A stretch of DNA of 64,000 nucleotides from Gaiellasilicea sp963749515. Its GTDB lineage: Bacteria; Actinomycetota; Thermoleophilia; Gaiellales; Gaiellaceae. Position numbers and translations under genes: made by a program. Below are positions 8,353-15,600 of the stretch, one piece after another (position 1 is the first letter of the stretch; each line of letters begins with the position of its first letter). The stretch spans positions 124,001 to 188,000 of the forward strand of contig CAVVMR010000001.1 of assembly GCA_963749515.1 (NCBI GenBank). The letters run 5' to 3'. The notes beneath the pieces are model-generated. The model worked only from the letters and a program-made list of their open reading frames with translations, made no database searches and was not told where the DNA came from.

Positions 8353-8901
8353 TCAGCTCCCTTCCCACTCGGGTTCCGGATCCGTCCCGACGCCTTCCGC
8401 GATGCGGTTGATGTAGTTGAAGTATGCGATCACCTGGATCGCGTCGTGGATCGCAGCGTCGTCCCAGCCGTGCGTGCGCAGCTCGTCGGCGTCCGCGGCG
8501 CCGACCGCGGCGGGACCTCGAGTCAGCTTCACGGCGTAGTCGCACAGCGCCCGCACCGGCGCCGACAGCTCGGCCCGGCGATAGTCGTGCATGGCGTGTG
8601 CCGCCAGCTTCTCGTCTGCGCCCTCAGCACGGAGGTCGTCTGCGTGCGCACGAATTCAGTAGTGGCAGTCGTTGTGGCGGGAGACGACGGTCGCCAGCAG
8701 CTCGCGCTCCTGCCGTGAGAGCCCGCACGGCGCGAACATGATCTCCCGGTAGAGGTCCATCGAGCGCTTCAGCACCGGCGGCCGCAGGCTCATGGACTTG
8801 ACGATGTTGAAGACCTTGCCGGCGCGGCCGACGGCGGCGTCGTACTCCTCTTTCAGGAGCCCGGTGGCGTCGTCGACCTCGGTCAGGCGCAGATGCGGCA
8901 C
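8353..8901 (-). CDS. AhpD-like peroxidase-related selenoprotein (in-frame UGA = Sec82)
   Basis: Two ORFs (8919-8659 and 8592-8353) join in the same frame through one TGA at 8658-8656 with a protein-like stretch between them. The joined 182-residue product is a carboxymuconolactone-decarboxylase/AhpD-type peroxidase-related protein. The redox motif is RHNDC-H-Y-U, with Cys79, Sec82 at the TGA and His86 four residues on, matching the CxxC-x3-H proton-relay site of AhpD. The helix RQERELLATVV supplies the usual upstream Glu. C-terminal helices (AIHDAIQVIAYFNYINRIAEG) complete the fold. selA, selB and selC lie within 4 kb and a SECIS-like hairpin follows the TGA. GTG 8901 is chosen because GAGGA lies 6 nt upstream and family members start at PHL-like residues; GTG 8919 is an alternative. 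Expected role: thiol/selenol-dependent peroxide reduction. Confidence 0.9.
8619..8638 (-). promoter_or_regulatory. Putative bacterial SECIS hairpin
   Basis: Read on the minus strand, the stem CGACCTC pairs with GAGGGCG (one A-G mismatch) around the six-base loop CGTGCT, which has G at its second position. The loop begins 24 nt after the TGA, inside the 16-37 nt distance usual for bacterial SECIS elements bound by SelB. The fold was judged by eye, without an energy calculation. Confidence 0.6.
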
Positions 8902-8934
8902 CGGCCGATCCTCGCACACTCGATCCTGGCACAG

Positions 8935-8962
8935 AGCCCGGCGGGACGAATCCCGCCGGGCT
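8935..8962. terminator. Perfect 12-bp inverted repeat with CGAA loop
   Basis: AGCCCGGCGGGA (8935-8946) pairs perfectly with 8951-8962. It lies between the 3' end of the Ig-like protein gene (8980) and the start of the Sec-containing operon on the same strand. There is no T tract. It probably ends or stabilises the Ig-like transcript. If transcription reads through, it would lie in the leader of the selenoprotein operon. Confidence 0.6.
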
Positions 8963-8979
8963 CGGCTGCGGTAGTTCCC

Positions 8980-9783
8980 TTAGCGCCGGAGGTCGACGGG
9001 GAACGAGACCAGGCGGCGTGTCGAGACGCCACCCAGCAGGTCCTCGCCGTTCTTCCGGGCGCGGGCGAAGATGACCAGCAGCTCCTGGCTGCGTGCGGCC
9101 GGGAAGCCGCGGTCCTTGTTCATCGTCAGCGTCGCCCAGCCGTCGGCGCCGGTGGTTGCCTCGGCCGGCGTCGTGAACTGGTTGAACGGGACGGCATCGC
9201 CGTAGACGAGCGCGCCCTGAACGGGCTTGCCCTTGCACGACACGCGGAAGCGGAGCGTGACCGTCTGGGTCGAGCGGCCGACGACCGTCGGGCTGACCGA
9301 CTGGTCGTCGATCACGAGCCGGTTCGGCAGCGAGACGCTCGCGATCGGGATCGGCGCGTTGCCGTCGCATCCACTCGGCGGCGCTGCGGCCGCACGGACG
9401 ACTGCCGTCGGCACCGAGGTAGAGGGCGTCGAGCCGTCGTTGTTCCTGGCGGTGACGCGGACCCGCATCGTGTTGCCGGCGTCGACCTTCTTCAGGACGT
9501 ACGTGTTCTGAGTGGCACCGCTGATCGCGGCGCAGCTGCCACCGTCGGCGTCACACCGCCGCCACGAGTAGGTGAACGTGATCGGCGCGGTGCCGGTCCA
9601 CGTGCCGTTGGTGGTGGTCAGCGTCTTGCCTTCCTCCGCGGTGCCCGAGATGACCGGCGGCGACTGGTTCGACGGCACCGCCTGCGGCGCCGCATCACCG
9701 ATCTCGGCACGGCCGGCGACCGCAGCGAGCACGACCAGGACGCTCGCCAGGGCCGACCAGAGAAGCTTCGACTTCCGTTGCAT
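8980..9783 (-). CDS. Secreted Ig-like-fold protein
   Basis: 267 residues. An N-terminal signal peptide is clear (MQRKSK, then WSALASVLVVLAAVAG). The first domain (about residues 35-125) carries the module SYSWRRCDADGGSCAAISG, then TYVLKK.D.G.TMRVRVTA, a cell-surface/extracellular Ig-like repeat frequent in Thermoleophilia. The second half has an independent beta domain that looks like an invasin/Ig-like fold. ATG 9783 has GAAGGGGG upstream, so the 11-residue N-terminal extension is dismissed. The same module occurs in the next minus-strand gene (10092-10982). Function unknown; probably an exported structural or adhesive protein. Confidence 0.75.
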   Translation of the reverse strand: MQRKSKLLWSALASVLVVLAAVAGRAEIGDAAPQAVPSNQSPPVISGTAEEGKTLTTTNGTWTGTAPITFTYSWRRCDADGGSCAAISGATQNTYVLKKVDAGNTMRVRVTARNNDGSTPSTSVPTAVVRAAAAPPSGCDGNAPIPIASVSLPNRLVIDDQSVSPTVVGRSTQTVTLRFRVSCKGKPVQGALVYGDAVPFNQFTTPAEATTGADGWATLTMNKDRGFPAARSQELLVIFARARKNGEDLLGGVSTRRLVSFPVDLRR

Positions 9784-9832
9784 GTGAGACCCCCTTCGAT
9801 TGACGTGCAATGTCATTGCGTAGGCTCAAGGC

Positions 9833-9925
9833 GGAGCGGCACGGGCCCGGTGGCCCAGCCGGTCTTCAAAATCGGCCCGGTCGTGCAACCCACGGCTTGC
9901 TCGGTTCGACTCCGGGGCCGCTCCG
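9833..9925 (+). tRNA. selC: tRNA-Sec (anticodon TCA)
   Basis: 93 nt. The acceptor stem has 8 bp (GGAGCGGC 9833-9840 with GCCGCTCC 9917-9924). The D arm has a CCGGTGG-type loop. The anticodon stem GCCGGT/ATCGGC encloses the loop CTTCAAA with anticodon TCA at 9866-9868. A long variable arm follows (about 9877-9900). The T arm CTCGG-TTCGACT-CCGGG abuts the acceptor, giving the 8+5 bp geometry unique to bacterial tRNA-Sec. Discriminator base is G; CCA is not encoded. It is charged with Ser by SerRS, converted by SelA and delivered by SelB. Confidence 0.96.
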
Positions 9926-9953
9926 TCAACGGTTCCCCCCTTTGTGGACTCGC

Positions 9954-9990
9954 GGGAGGGGCGGCCTCTCGACCGCCCCTTCTCCCATCT
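9954..9990 (+). terminator. Terminator-like hairpin after selC
   Basis: AGGGGCGG (9957-9964) pairs with CCGCCCCT (9973-9980) around an 8-nt loop and is followed by a pyrimidine-rich run (TCTCCCATCTCTTAT). It begins about 30 nt after the tRNA. The 100 bp from here to the next gene end hold nothing else recognisable. Confidence 0.6.
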
Positions 9991-10091
9991 CTTATCCCAA
10001 AACCTGCGGCGATCTAATCGCGAAATCGCAGGCTTTACGCAATCAGTCCATCGGCCTTACTCGTTCCCTACATTTCGGACCGACCAACGAC

Positions 10092-10982
10092 CTAGGTGAC
10101 GACGGCGGTCTGCACCGACTGGCCGGTCGCCGTGCCGAAGCGGTTGGTCGCCGTCACCGTGACGCGGAGCGTGGTCGCGACGTCCTCAATCGCGACGACA
10201 TAGGTCGGTGCCGTCGCGCCCGCGATGTCGGCGCACGCAGCGCCCGCGGCGTCACAGCGCTGCCACGCGTACGTGAACGTCGGCGTCATGCTGAACGTCC
10301 CGGTCGACGCGGTCAGCGTCTGGCCTTGCTGCGCCGCGCCGGTGATCGCCGGCGGCACCGTCGATGCGGGTGTGAACTGCTCCCCGACATGCGCGACGAC
10401 TATCCCGCCCAGCTTTCCGAGCGACACGGGCCCGGCGGGACGGAGGCCGACGACCACGAGGAACGAGAGCGCACGGTCGACGCGGAACCACGAGATCGCC
10501 GCATACAAGAGGCCCTCCTTGCTGCGGATGGTCAGCGACACCAGAACTCCCTCGTCTCCGATCGGGGGCGTCCGGAGCTTGCCGATCGTCACGTCCTTCG
10601 GCTTCACGGACGTGCCGAGCTGGGCGCGGATGCTGGTCGCCAGCAGCTGCCGGCCTTGCTTCGTGCGGAGGAACTTCCGCAGGCCGGCGATGTCGGCGAT
10701 CGTCGTCTTGGCCGCGGCCGCGAGCGAGACCTCGGAGTTGATGTAGAGCAGCTGCGAGGATCCGTACGGCTTGCTGAGCTGGAATTCGCGGGTGTAGGCG
10801 GACACGTAGCCGGTCTCCGGCTTGATGCGCTTGCCTGTCGCCTTCGAATTCGGAATGTCCACGGCGCGAAGCGCCATCTGCGCCGGATCGGGTGCCGCCG
10901 TGACGGCGGCGAGCCCGGCCGTCGCAGCGAGGGCTGCGGTTGCGGCGAGCGCGAGCAGCGCCGCGAGTGTCCTGCTCTTCAT
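10092..10982 (-). CDS. Secreted protein with C-terminal Ig-like module
   Basis: 296 residues. Signal peptide MKSRTLAALLALAATAALA to about residue 30. Residues 30-205 form an unassigned alpha/beta region with no known motif. Residues 210-296 are an Ig-like module (FTYAWQRCDAAGAACADI, then TLRVTVTATN) homologous to the one in the gene at 8980-9783. Start ATG 10982 has GGGGGA upstream. Function unknown; the two genes probably share the module by duplication. Confidence 0.72.
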   Translation of the reverse strand: MKSRTLAALLALAATAALAATAGLAAVTAAPDPAQMALRAVDIPNSKATGKRIKPETGYVSAYTREFQLSKPYGSSQLLYINSEVSLAAAAKTTIADIAGLRKFLRTKQGRQLLATSIRAQLGTSVKPKDVTIGKLRTPPIGDEGVLVSLTIRSKEGLLYAAISWFRVDRALSFLVVVGLRPAGPVSLGKLGGIVVAHVGEQFTPASTVPPAITGAAQQGQTLTASTGTFSMTPTFTYAWQRCDAAGAACADIAGATAPTYVVAIEDVATTLRVTVTATNRFGTATGQSVQTAVVT

Positions 10983-11021
10983 CGGATTCCCCCTGTTGAC
11001 AGGGGTTGAGGGTAGCCGCGA

Positions 11022-11885
11022 TCAGCGCGCGCGGCGGTACACGATCTCGTGACTGAAGCCTGCGAGGTAACCGGCTCCGGCCTGGTTCACGGACATCGCG
11101 ATCCGCAGCCGGTTCGCTCCGATCGGGAGCGCGGCCTGGAAGCGAATACGCGAGTTCAGGTCGAGCGTGACGCGCTTGATCGTCACCCACTGCCCGAACC
11201 TCGAGAACCGCTGCAGCTGCACCTGCTTCCGCGCCATGCTGCGCCCCGCGTAGACACGGGTGACGAACCCATTCATCCGGCCGAACGAGATCGACGGGGC
11301 GACCGCAGTCTGGACGGGGAGGCTGGAAGCGGTCTTCCAGGTGGCGCGATAGGTGGTGAGGATCTTCGGCGTCACGTTGAAGCTGAACGTGCCGTCCGCG
11401 CCGGTGATCACCGTCGCGAGAACGGCCTCGGAGCCCTGGCCGTACGCCAGATAGTTCAGCTGGACGTTCTCGCCGGCCTTCCTGCTGTTGATCTGGCCGG
11501 AGAGCGTGATTCGCTGGCCGAATGTGATCTGGGGCAGCGAGACGCCGAGCGTGACCGCGGGCGGTGCACCCGCGACCCTGATCGTGCCGACGCTCGACGG
11601 GACGAGGGCGTCGCGGTAGCGGTACGTGCCCGCGACCTCGAACCTGAAGGAGTACGTCCTGCCGGGGCGGAGGACGGGTGAGGCGAACGTGCCGGTCGTC
11701 GAGACGACCTGGTGGTTGTGCGTGTCGTCGTTCCGCCAGCGGATCGTGTCGCCTGCCGTGATGTTCACGGTGGCAGGTGAGAACGACGAGCGCTTGATGG
11801 AGACGACCTTCGTTGCGGCCGAGCCGGCCGGGGCGAGGACGAGCATGGAGAGAAGCGAGACGAGTATGAGGAGTGATCGGCGCAT
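11022..11885 (-). CDS. Secreted cupredoxin-like protein lacking type-1 copper ligands
   Basis: 287 residues with signal peptide MRRSLLILVSLLSMLVLAP. Residues 25-105 follow a plastocyanin-like pattern (SFSPATVNITAGDTIRWRND, then a HNHQVVS strand). Where cupredoxins have Y-x-C-x-x-H-x-x-M, this protein has YRYRDALVPSSVG, so the Cys, second His and Met ligands are absent. One His remains in HNH. The rest (110-287) is two further beta domains ending in Arg-rich YRRAR. ATG 11885 was chosen because the hydrophobic signal begins there. Probably exported, no longer a copper-electron carrier. Confidence 0.7.
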   Translation of the reverse strand: MRRSLLILVSLLSMLVLAPAGSAATKVVSIKRSSFSPATVNITAGDTIRWRNDDTHNHQVVSTTGTFASPVLRPGRTYSFRFEVAGTYRYRDALVPSSVGTIRVAGAPPAVTLGVSLPQITFGQRITLSGQINSRKAGENVQLNYLAYGQGSEAVLATVITGADGTFSFNVTPKILTTYRATWKTASSLPVQTAVAPSISFGRMNGFVTRVYAGRSMARKQVQLQRFSRFGQWVTIKRVTLDLNSRIRFQAALPIGANRLRIAMSVNQAGAGYLAGFSHEIVYRRAR

Positions 11886-11981
11886 GGGCAGATCGTGCCC
11901 TACCCAAGACGCTCCCAAGCGCCGCGCCCAAACGTTTTACCGGCCGCGTACTGCGACTTTACGCAGCGCTTGCGTTGGGGC

Positions 11982-12698
11982 TCAGAGCGAGCTGAGCTCG
12001 AACTCGTCGAACTCGCAGGTCACCGATCCCGACGTGCCGACGCGGACGCCGACGTTCCCCTCCGCGATCCCGTCATCGTCCCGAACGGTCTCGATCTCCC
12101 GGCCGTCGACGCTCAGTGTGAGGATCACCGGGTCGCTGCCGACGCAGCGTGCGTCGATCTCGTGCTCCTCCCCACGGAGTGCATCGCTCGGCTGCGGGCC
12201 CCGGGTGAGGGACATCAGCTTGCCCTTGCGGTAGCGGGCGATGTGGTACTCGCCCTTGCTCAGCACGGACAGGAAGTAGTAGTTGCCGGCGTTCGCGTAC
12301 CGGCAGACGAAGCCGACGCCGTAGTCGCGGTCGCCGCTGAACCATTTCGCCTGGACGTTCATCCGGACATCCCGCAGCGCCCCGTCGGGCTCCGCGAGGA
12401 CGACCATCGGTTGAGCCTTCGCCGCCCGCACGAACATCACGTCGCCGTCGAAGTAGGCGCTGCCCGAGCCTCTTCTGACCGGGAGGACGAAGTGCGAGTG
12501 CCAGTCAGGGGAGGAGATCGTCGACTGCGTCGTGCCGGTGGTGCCGCCGTCGTCGCCGCCGCCCCGCAGCGCCACGATCGCACTGACGACGGCGCCGATG
12601 AACACTGCCGATGCGGTGAGGATCGTGGGAAGGCTCGTCCAGAAAGATCCACCCCCGCCGCCTCCGGCATCGACTGGCCCTGGGTCACCCTCGGACAT
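11982..12698 (-). CDS. Membrane-anchored lectin/glucanase-like (LamG/DUF1080-type) protein
   Basis: 238 residues. A Gly-rich cytoplasmic N-terminus (DAGGGGGGS) is followed by one transmembrane helix at about residues 25-46 and a Thr/Ser linker. The extracellular domain reads like a concanavalin-fold sugar-binding or 3-keto-disaccharide-hydrolase-like sandwich (YGVGFVCRYANAGNYYFLSV, then the closing strand CEFDEFELSSL). No catalytic residue could be assigned. AAGGAGG precedes the ATG. Function unknown. Confidence 0.65.
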   Translation of the reverse strand: MSEGDPGPVDAGGGGGGSFWTSLPTILTASAVFIGAVVSAIVALRGGGDDGGTTGTTQSTISSPDWHSHFVLPVRRGSGSAYFDGDVMFVRAAKAQPMVVLAEPDGALRDVRMNVQAKWFSGDRDYGVGFVCRYANAGNYYFLSVLSKGEYHIARYRKGKLMSLTRGPQPSDALRGEEHEIDARCVGSDPVILTLSVDGREIETVRDDDGIAEGNVGVRVGTSGSVTCEFDEFELSSL

Positions 12699-12775
12699 CC
12701 GGCCTCCTTGGCTTGGCGTGAATGTAACAGCGCCTCCGGAGATCTCCTAGGCCGGCGCGTGAGTAGGCTGCCGCG

Positions 12776-13687
12776 ATGCGCACGCGCCGGCTAGGAAGCT
12801 CCGACCTCGAGGTGACCGTCGTCGGCCTCGGCTGCAACAACTTCGGCGGCCGCACCGACGAGGAGGCGTCCCGCGCCGTCATCGACGCGGCGCTCGACGC
12901 GGGCGTCACGTTCTTCGACACCGCGGACGTCTACGGGAACCGAGGCGGCAGCGAGGAGATCATCGGCCGCGCACTTGGCGCGAGGCGCGACCAGGTCGTG
13001 CTCGCGACGAAGTTCGGTCACGACCTCGGCGACGGCGAGACGGCCCGTGGCGCGCGCCCCTACATCCGCAAGGCGATCGAGGCATCGCTGCGGCGGCTGC
13101 AGACGGACCGCATCGACCTCTACCAGTACCACCGTCCCGACGGTGTGACTCCGATCGACGAGACGCTCGGTGCGCTGCACGAGCTCGTCGAGGAGGGCAA
13201 GGTGCGCGCGATCGGCTCCTCGAACTTCACGGCTCCGATGGTCGAGGAGGCGCACGCGGTCGCCACTGAGCGGCAGCAGACTCCCTTCGTCTCAGAGCAG
13301 AGCGAGTACTCCTGGCTCGCCCGCGACGCAGAGGGCGACTTGCTGCCGGCGTGCGAGCGGCTGGGTATCGGCTTCATCCCGTACTTCCCGCTCGCCAGCG
13401 GCCTGCTGACGGGCAAGTACCGGCGGGGCGAGCCGGCGCCTGAGGGCACGCGGCTGCACGGCCGTGAGCTCGACGACGCGAAGCTCGACCGCGTCGAACG
13501 GCTCGAGGCGTTCGCGAGCGAGCGAGGAGTCACGCTCCTCGACGTCGCGATCGGCGGGCTGCTGGCGCAGCCGGCTGTCGCCTCCGTGATCGCAGGGGCG
13601 ACGAAGCCGGAGCAGGTGCGGGCGAACGCGCTGGCCGGGAACTGGCAGCCGTCGCCGGACGATCTCGCCGCGCTCCGCTCGCTCTGA
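12776..13687 (+). CDS. Aldo/keto reductase
   Basis: 303-residue TIM-barrel oxidoreductase using NADPH. Catalytic tetrad: Asp and Tyr in FFDTADVYGN (about 44-53), Lys in VLATKFGH (about 79), His in LYQYHRPD (about 120). The NADPH-phosphate site near the C-terminus is GATKPEQV. Closest in style to the YajO/GCY subclass that reduces aldehydes and ketones; substrate unknown. TAGGCT lies 6 nt before the ATG, so transcription is probably leaderless. It is divergent from the membrane lectin-like gene. Confidence 0.9.
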   Translation: MRTRRLGSSDLEVTVVGLGCNNFGGRTDEEASRAVIDAALDAGVTFFDTADVYGNRGGSEEIIGRALGARRDQVVLATKFGHDLGDGETARGARPYIRKAIEASLRRLQTDRIDLYQYHRPDGVTPIDETLGALHELVEEGKVRAIGSSNFTAPMVEEAHAVATERQQTPFVSEQSEYSWLARDAEGDLLPACERLGIGFIPYFPLASGLLTGKYRRGEPAPEGTRLHGRELDDAKLDRVERLEAFASERGVTLLDVAIGGLLAQPAVASVIAGATKPEQVRANALAGNWQPSPDDLAALRSL

Positions 13688-13806
13688 GTCGCTGTTTCCA
13701 ACTGGGCAACAGCGAAACGAAATTTACCGCACGTTGCACAGATCCCTCTTGTATACAACCCTCGGCGCTTGAGAAAGTGCGCGTCCTGCGTGCAAGGAGG
13801 CCGTCC

Positions 13807-13977
13807 GTGCAGAGCAACAACCCTCCGCCGAATGTCACGATCGTGCTCGAGTGCCTCGAATGCGGCGTGCGAGACGACGCCGCCAAGGGATGGCGCGCGT
13901 ATCTCGAGCCCGACGCCGATGGCGTGCTCGTCTTCTGTCCAGATTGCGCTGAGAGGGAGTTCGGGACGGGCGCCTAG
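13807..13977 (+). CDS. Small zinc-ribbon-like protein, 56 aa
   Basis: Starts at GTG 13807, six bases after AAGGAGG, which decides the start over an in-frame upstream alternative. Two Cys pairs, CLEC (about 18-21) and CPDC (about 46-49), are placed as in a one-zinc ribbon. It lies just upstream of the cell-wall amidase gene (13 bp gap). The 119 bp before it include TATACA at about 13754 but no convincing -35. Function unknown. Confidence 0.7.
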   Translation: MQSNNPPPNVTIVLECLECGVRDDAAKGWRAYLEPDADGVLVFCPDCAEREFGTGA

Positions 13978-13989
13978 TACCTTGCGCCC

Positions 13990-14625
13990 GTGCTTGCTGA
14001 GATCACGGCCGCCGCGCTCATCTGCCTCGACCCCGGTCACGGAACGGCGCCCCCGATCGGCTCGCAGCACGAGCCGATCGGCCCGGGCTCGCGCCAGCTG
14101 AAGATCAAGGATCCCGGCGGCGCCGCCGGCGAGGCTGCGGTCGCGCTGGCGATTGCTCGCCGCACGCGGTCGCGTCTCCTCGCTCGCGGCTACCGCGTGG
14201 CGATGACGCGGAACGGCGCCGGCTACCGCGGCGGCAACCGTGAGCGTGCGCGCTTCTGCAACGAACGGCGCGCCGCGCTGATGATCCGGATCCATGCCGA
14301 CGGCTCCGCCGACTCCTCGGTGCACGGGGTCTCAACGCTCGTGCCGGCTCGGCGGCGCGGCTGGACGGACGACATCTATGGACCGAGCCGGCGGGCCGGC
14401 CTGCTGCTCCAGCACGAGCTCGTCGCCGCCACCGGAGCCCGTGACCTGGGCGTGCTCGAGCGCAGCGACCTGACCGGGTTCAACTGGGCCGACGTGCCGG
14501 CCGTGCTCGTCGAGACCGGCTTCATGTCCAACCGCAGCGAGGCGGCGCTGCTGCGATCGGGGGGTTACCAGGAGAAGGTGGCGCGCGCGCTCGTGCGCGC
14601 GACTCAGCGCTTTCTGATCCGGTAG
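13990..14625 (+). CDS. N-acetylmuramoyl-L-alanine amidase (Amidase_3)
   Basis: 211 residues. Cuts the amide between N-acetylmuramic acid and L-Ala of peptidoglycan. Zinc ligands and catalytic Glu are visible: His in LDPGHG (13-18), Glu in GEAAVALA (about 48), His in IRIHADG (about 103), and the catalytic Glu in LVETGFMSN (about 179). There is no obvious signal peptide, only a short hydrophobic start (LAEITAAALICL), so export is uncertain. GTG start with TACCTT 6 nt upstream. The last 22 bp overlap the convergent propeller gene. Confidence 0.88.
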   Translation: MLAEITAAALICLDPGHGTAPPIGSQHEPIGPGSRQLKIKDPGGAAGEAAVALAIARRTRSRLLARGYRVAMTRNGAGYRGGNRERARFCNERRAALMIRIHADGSADSSVHGVSTLVPARRRGWTDDIYGPSRRAGLLLQHELVAATGARDLGVLERSDLTGFNWADVPAVLVETGFMSNRSEAALLRSGGYQEKVARALVRATQRFLIR

Positions 14626-15566
14626 ATCACGCCGCGGCCCCAGTCCCCCGCGAGGACGCCGCCGCGCGGCTCGACGGCCAGGCCGAGCGGGTGCTCGAAG
14701 CCGTCGGCGAATGTCGAGGAGCGGCCGGTGCGGACGTTCACCTGGACGAGCTTCCGTCCCCAGCGCTCGCTCAGGTACTGGCCCCACTCGGCCACGATCA
14801 TCGTTCCGGCCCAGAGAGCGAGCGAGTTCGCCGACGAGTGCGGCTCGAGGTAGGCAACGGGCGGCGTGACCCCGCGGCACGAGCCCTGCAGCTTCCGGTG
14901 CTTCCAGCTCGCCCAGCAGCGCGGCCAGCCGTAGTCGGCGCCCTGCCTGATCCGGACGATCGTCTCCGCCGGCTCGTCCGTGCCGAGGTCGTCGCGCGCA
15001 TTGTCCGAGACGTACAGCGTCGCACCGTCGAAGACGAGCCCGAACGGGTTTCGGAGACCGGTCGCCACGACCCGCAGGTCGCTTCCATCGGTCTTGAAGG
15101 AAAGGATCGCGCCGCTGCGGCGGTCCTTCTCGCGGCAGACGTCGCAGGTCGTGCCGCTGCCGAGATAGAGGCGGCGGTCGGGGCCGAGGACGATCGTGTC
15201 CTGCTGGTGCCGGCCGAACGGGAGGCGCTTCACGATCGGCTTGCTGGAAAGAACCCGCTTGCCGGCGACGGTGAGGCGGTGCACCGAGCCACGCGCCGAC
15301 ACGTACAGCGTCGAGCCCGACCACGCCAGGCCGAGCGGCGTCTCGAAGCCGCGGGCGAGGACCCGGGGCTTCGCGGAGCCGCGTCCGACCGCGACGACCT
15401 CGCCGCCCTCCTGCGTCGCGTAGAGCAGGCCGTCCGGGCCGAACGCGAGCGCGGTCGGGCGTTTGAGCCCCGTCGCGTAGATCTCGGCGACGAAGCCGCA
15501 GCAGACCTTCAGCGCCGGAGCCGGCCGCAGCGAGGGGTGCGGCGCCGAGCCCGCGCCGGGCACCAT
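14604..15566 (-). CDS. Glucose/sorbosone-dehydrogenase-like beta-propeller, secreted
   Basis: 320 residues of six-bladed propeller repeats typical of PQQ-type sugar dehydrogenases and GSDH proteins (RPTALAFGPDGLLYAT, then GLRNPFGLVFD, NARDDLGTDEPAE and GADYGWPRCW). The Cys pair CDVC near 145 and a Cys-Cys near 22 may form disulfides. The only canonical start, ATG 15566, falls inside a signal-peptide-like stretch: in-frame codons upstream read RSLAAAAAAFLV before that Met. True initiation may use a rare codon near the TAG of the upstream gene. Cofactor use is unproven. Confidence 0.78.
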   Translation of the reverse strand: MVPGAGSAPHPSLRPAPALKVCCGFVAEIYATGLKRPTALAFGPDGLLYATQEGGEVVAVGRGSAKPRVLARGFETPLGLAWSGSTLYVSARGSVHRLTVAGKRVLSSKPIVKRLPFGRHQQDTIVLGPDRRLYLGSGTTCDVCREKDRRSGAILSFKTDGSDLRVVATGLRNPFGLVFDGATLYVSDNARDDLGTDEPAETIVRIRQGADYGWPRCWASWKHRKLQGSCRGVTPPVAYLEPHSSANSLALWAGTMIVAEWGQYLSERWGRKLVQVNVRTGRSSTFADGFEHPLGLAVEPRGGVLAGDWGRGVIYRIRKR

Positions 15567-15600
15567 GACGAGGAAGGCGGCTGCGGCGGCAGCCGCGAGG

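Noticed and set aside
8353..8592. Reading the C-terminal AhpD-like half as its own 79-aa gene
   Set aside because: It has no ribosome site, begins mid-domain, and continues in frame from the upstream half through the TGA; the Sec explanation accounts for both.
8935..8962. Perfect hairpin as a SECIS or riboswitch for the selenoprotein operon
   Set aside because: It lies upstream of the start, not after the UGA, and shows no riboswitch features. It is better read as the end of the preceding transcript.
10000..10091. Possible short gene or RNA between selC and the next gene
   Set aside because: Only a weak CCTGCG/CGCAGG pairing was found; no ribosome site or conserved structure.
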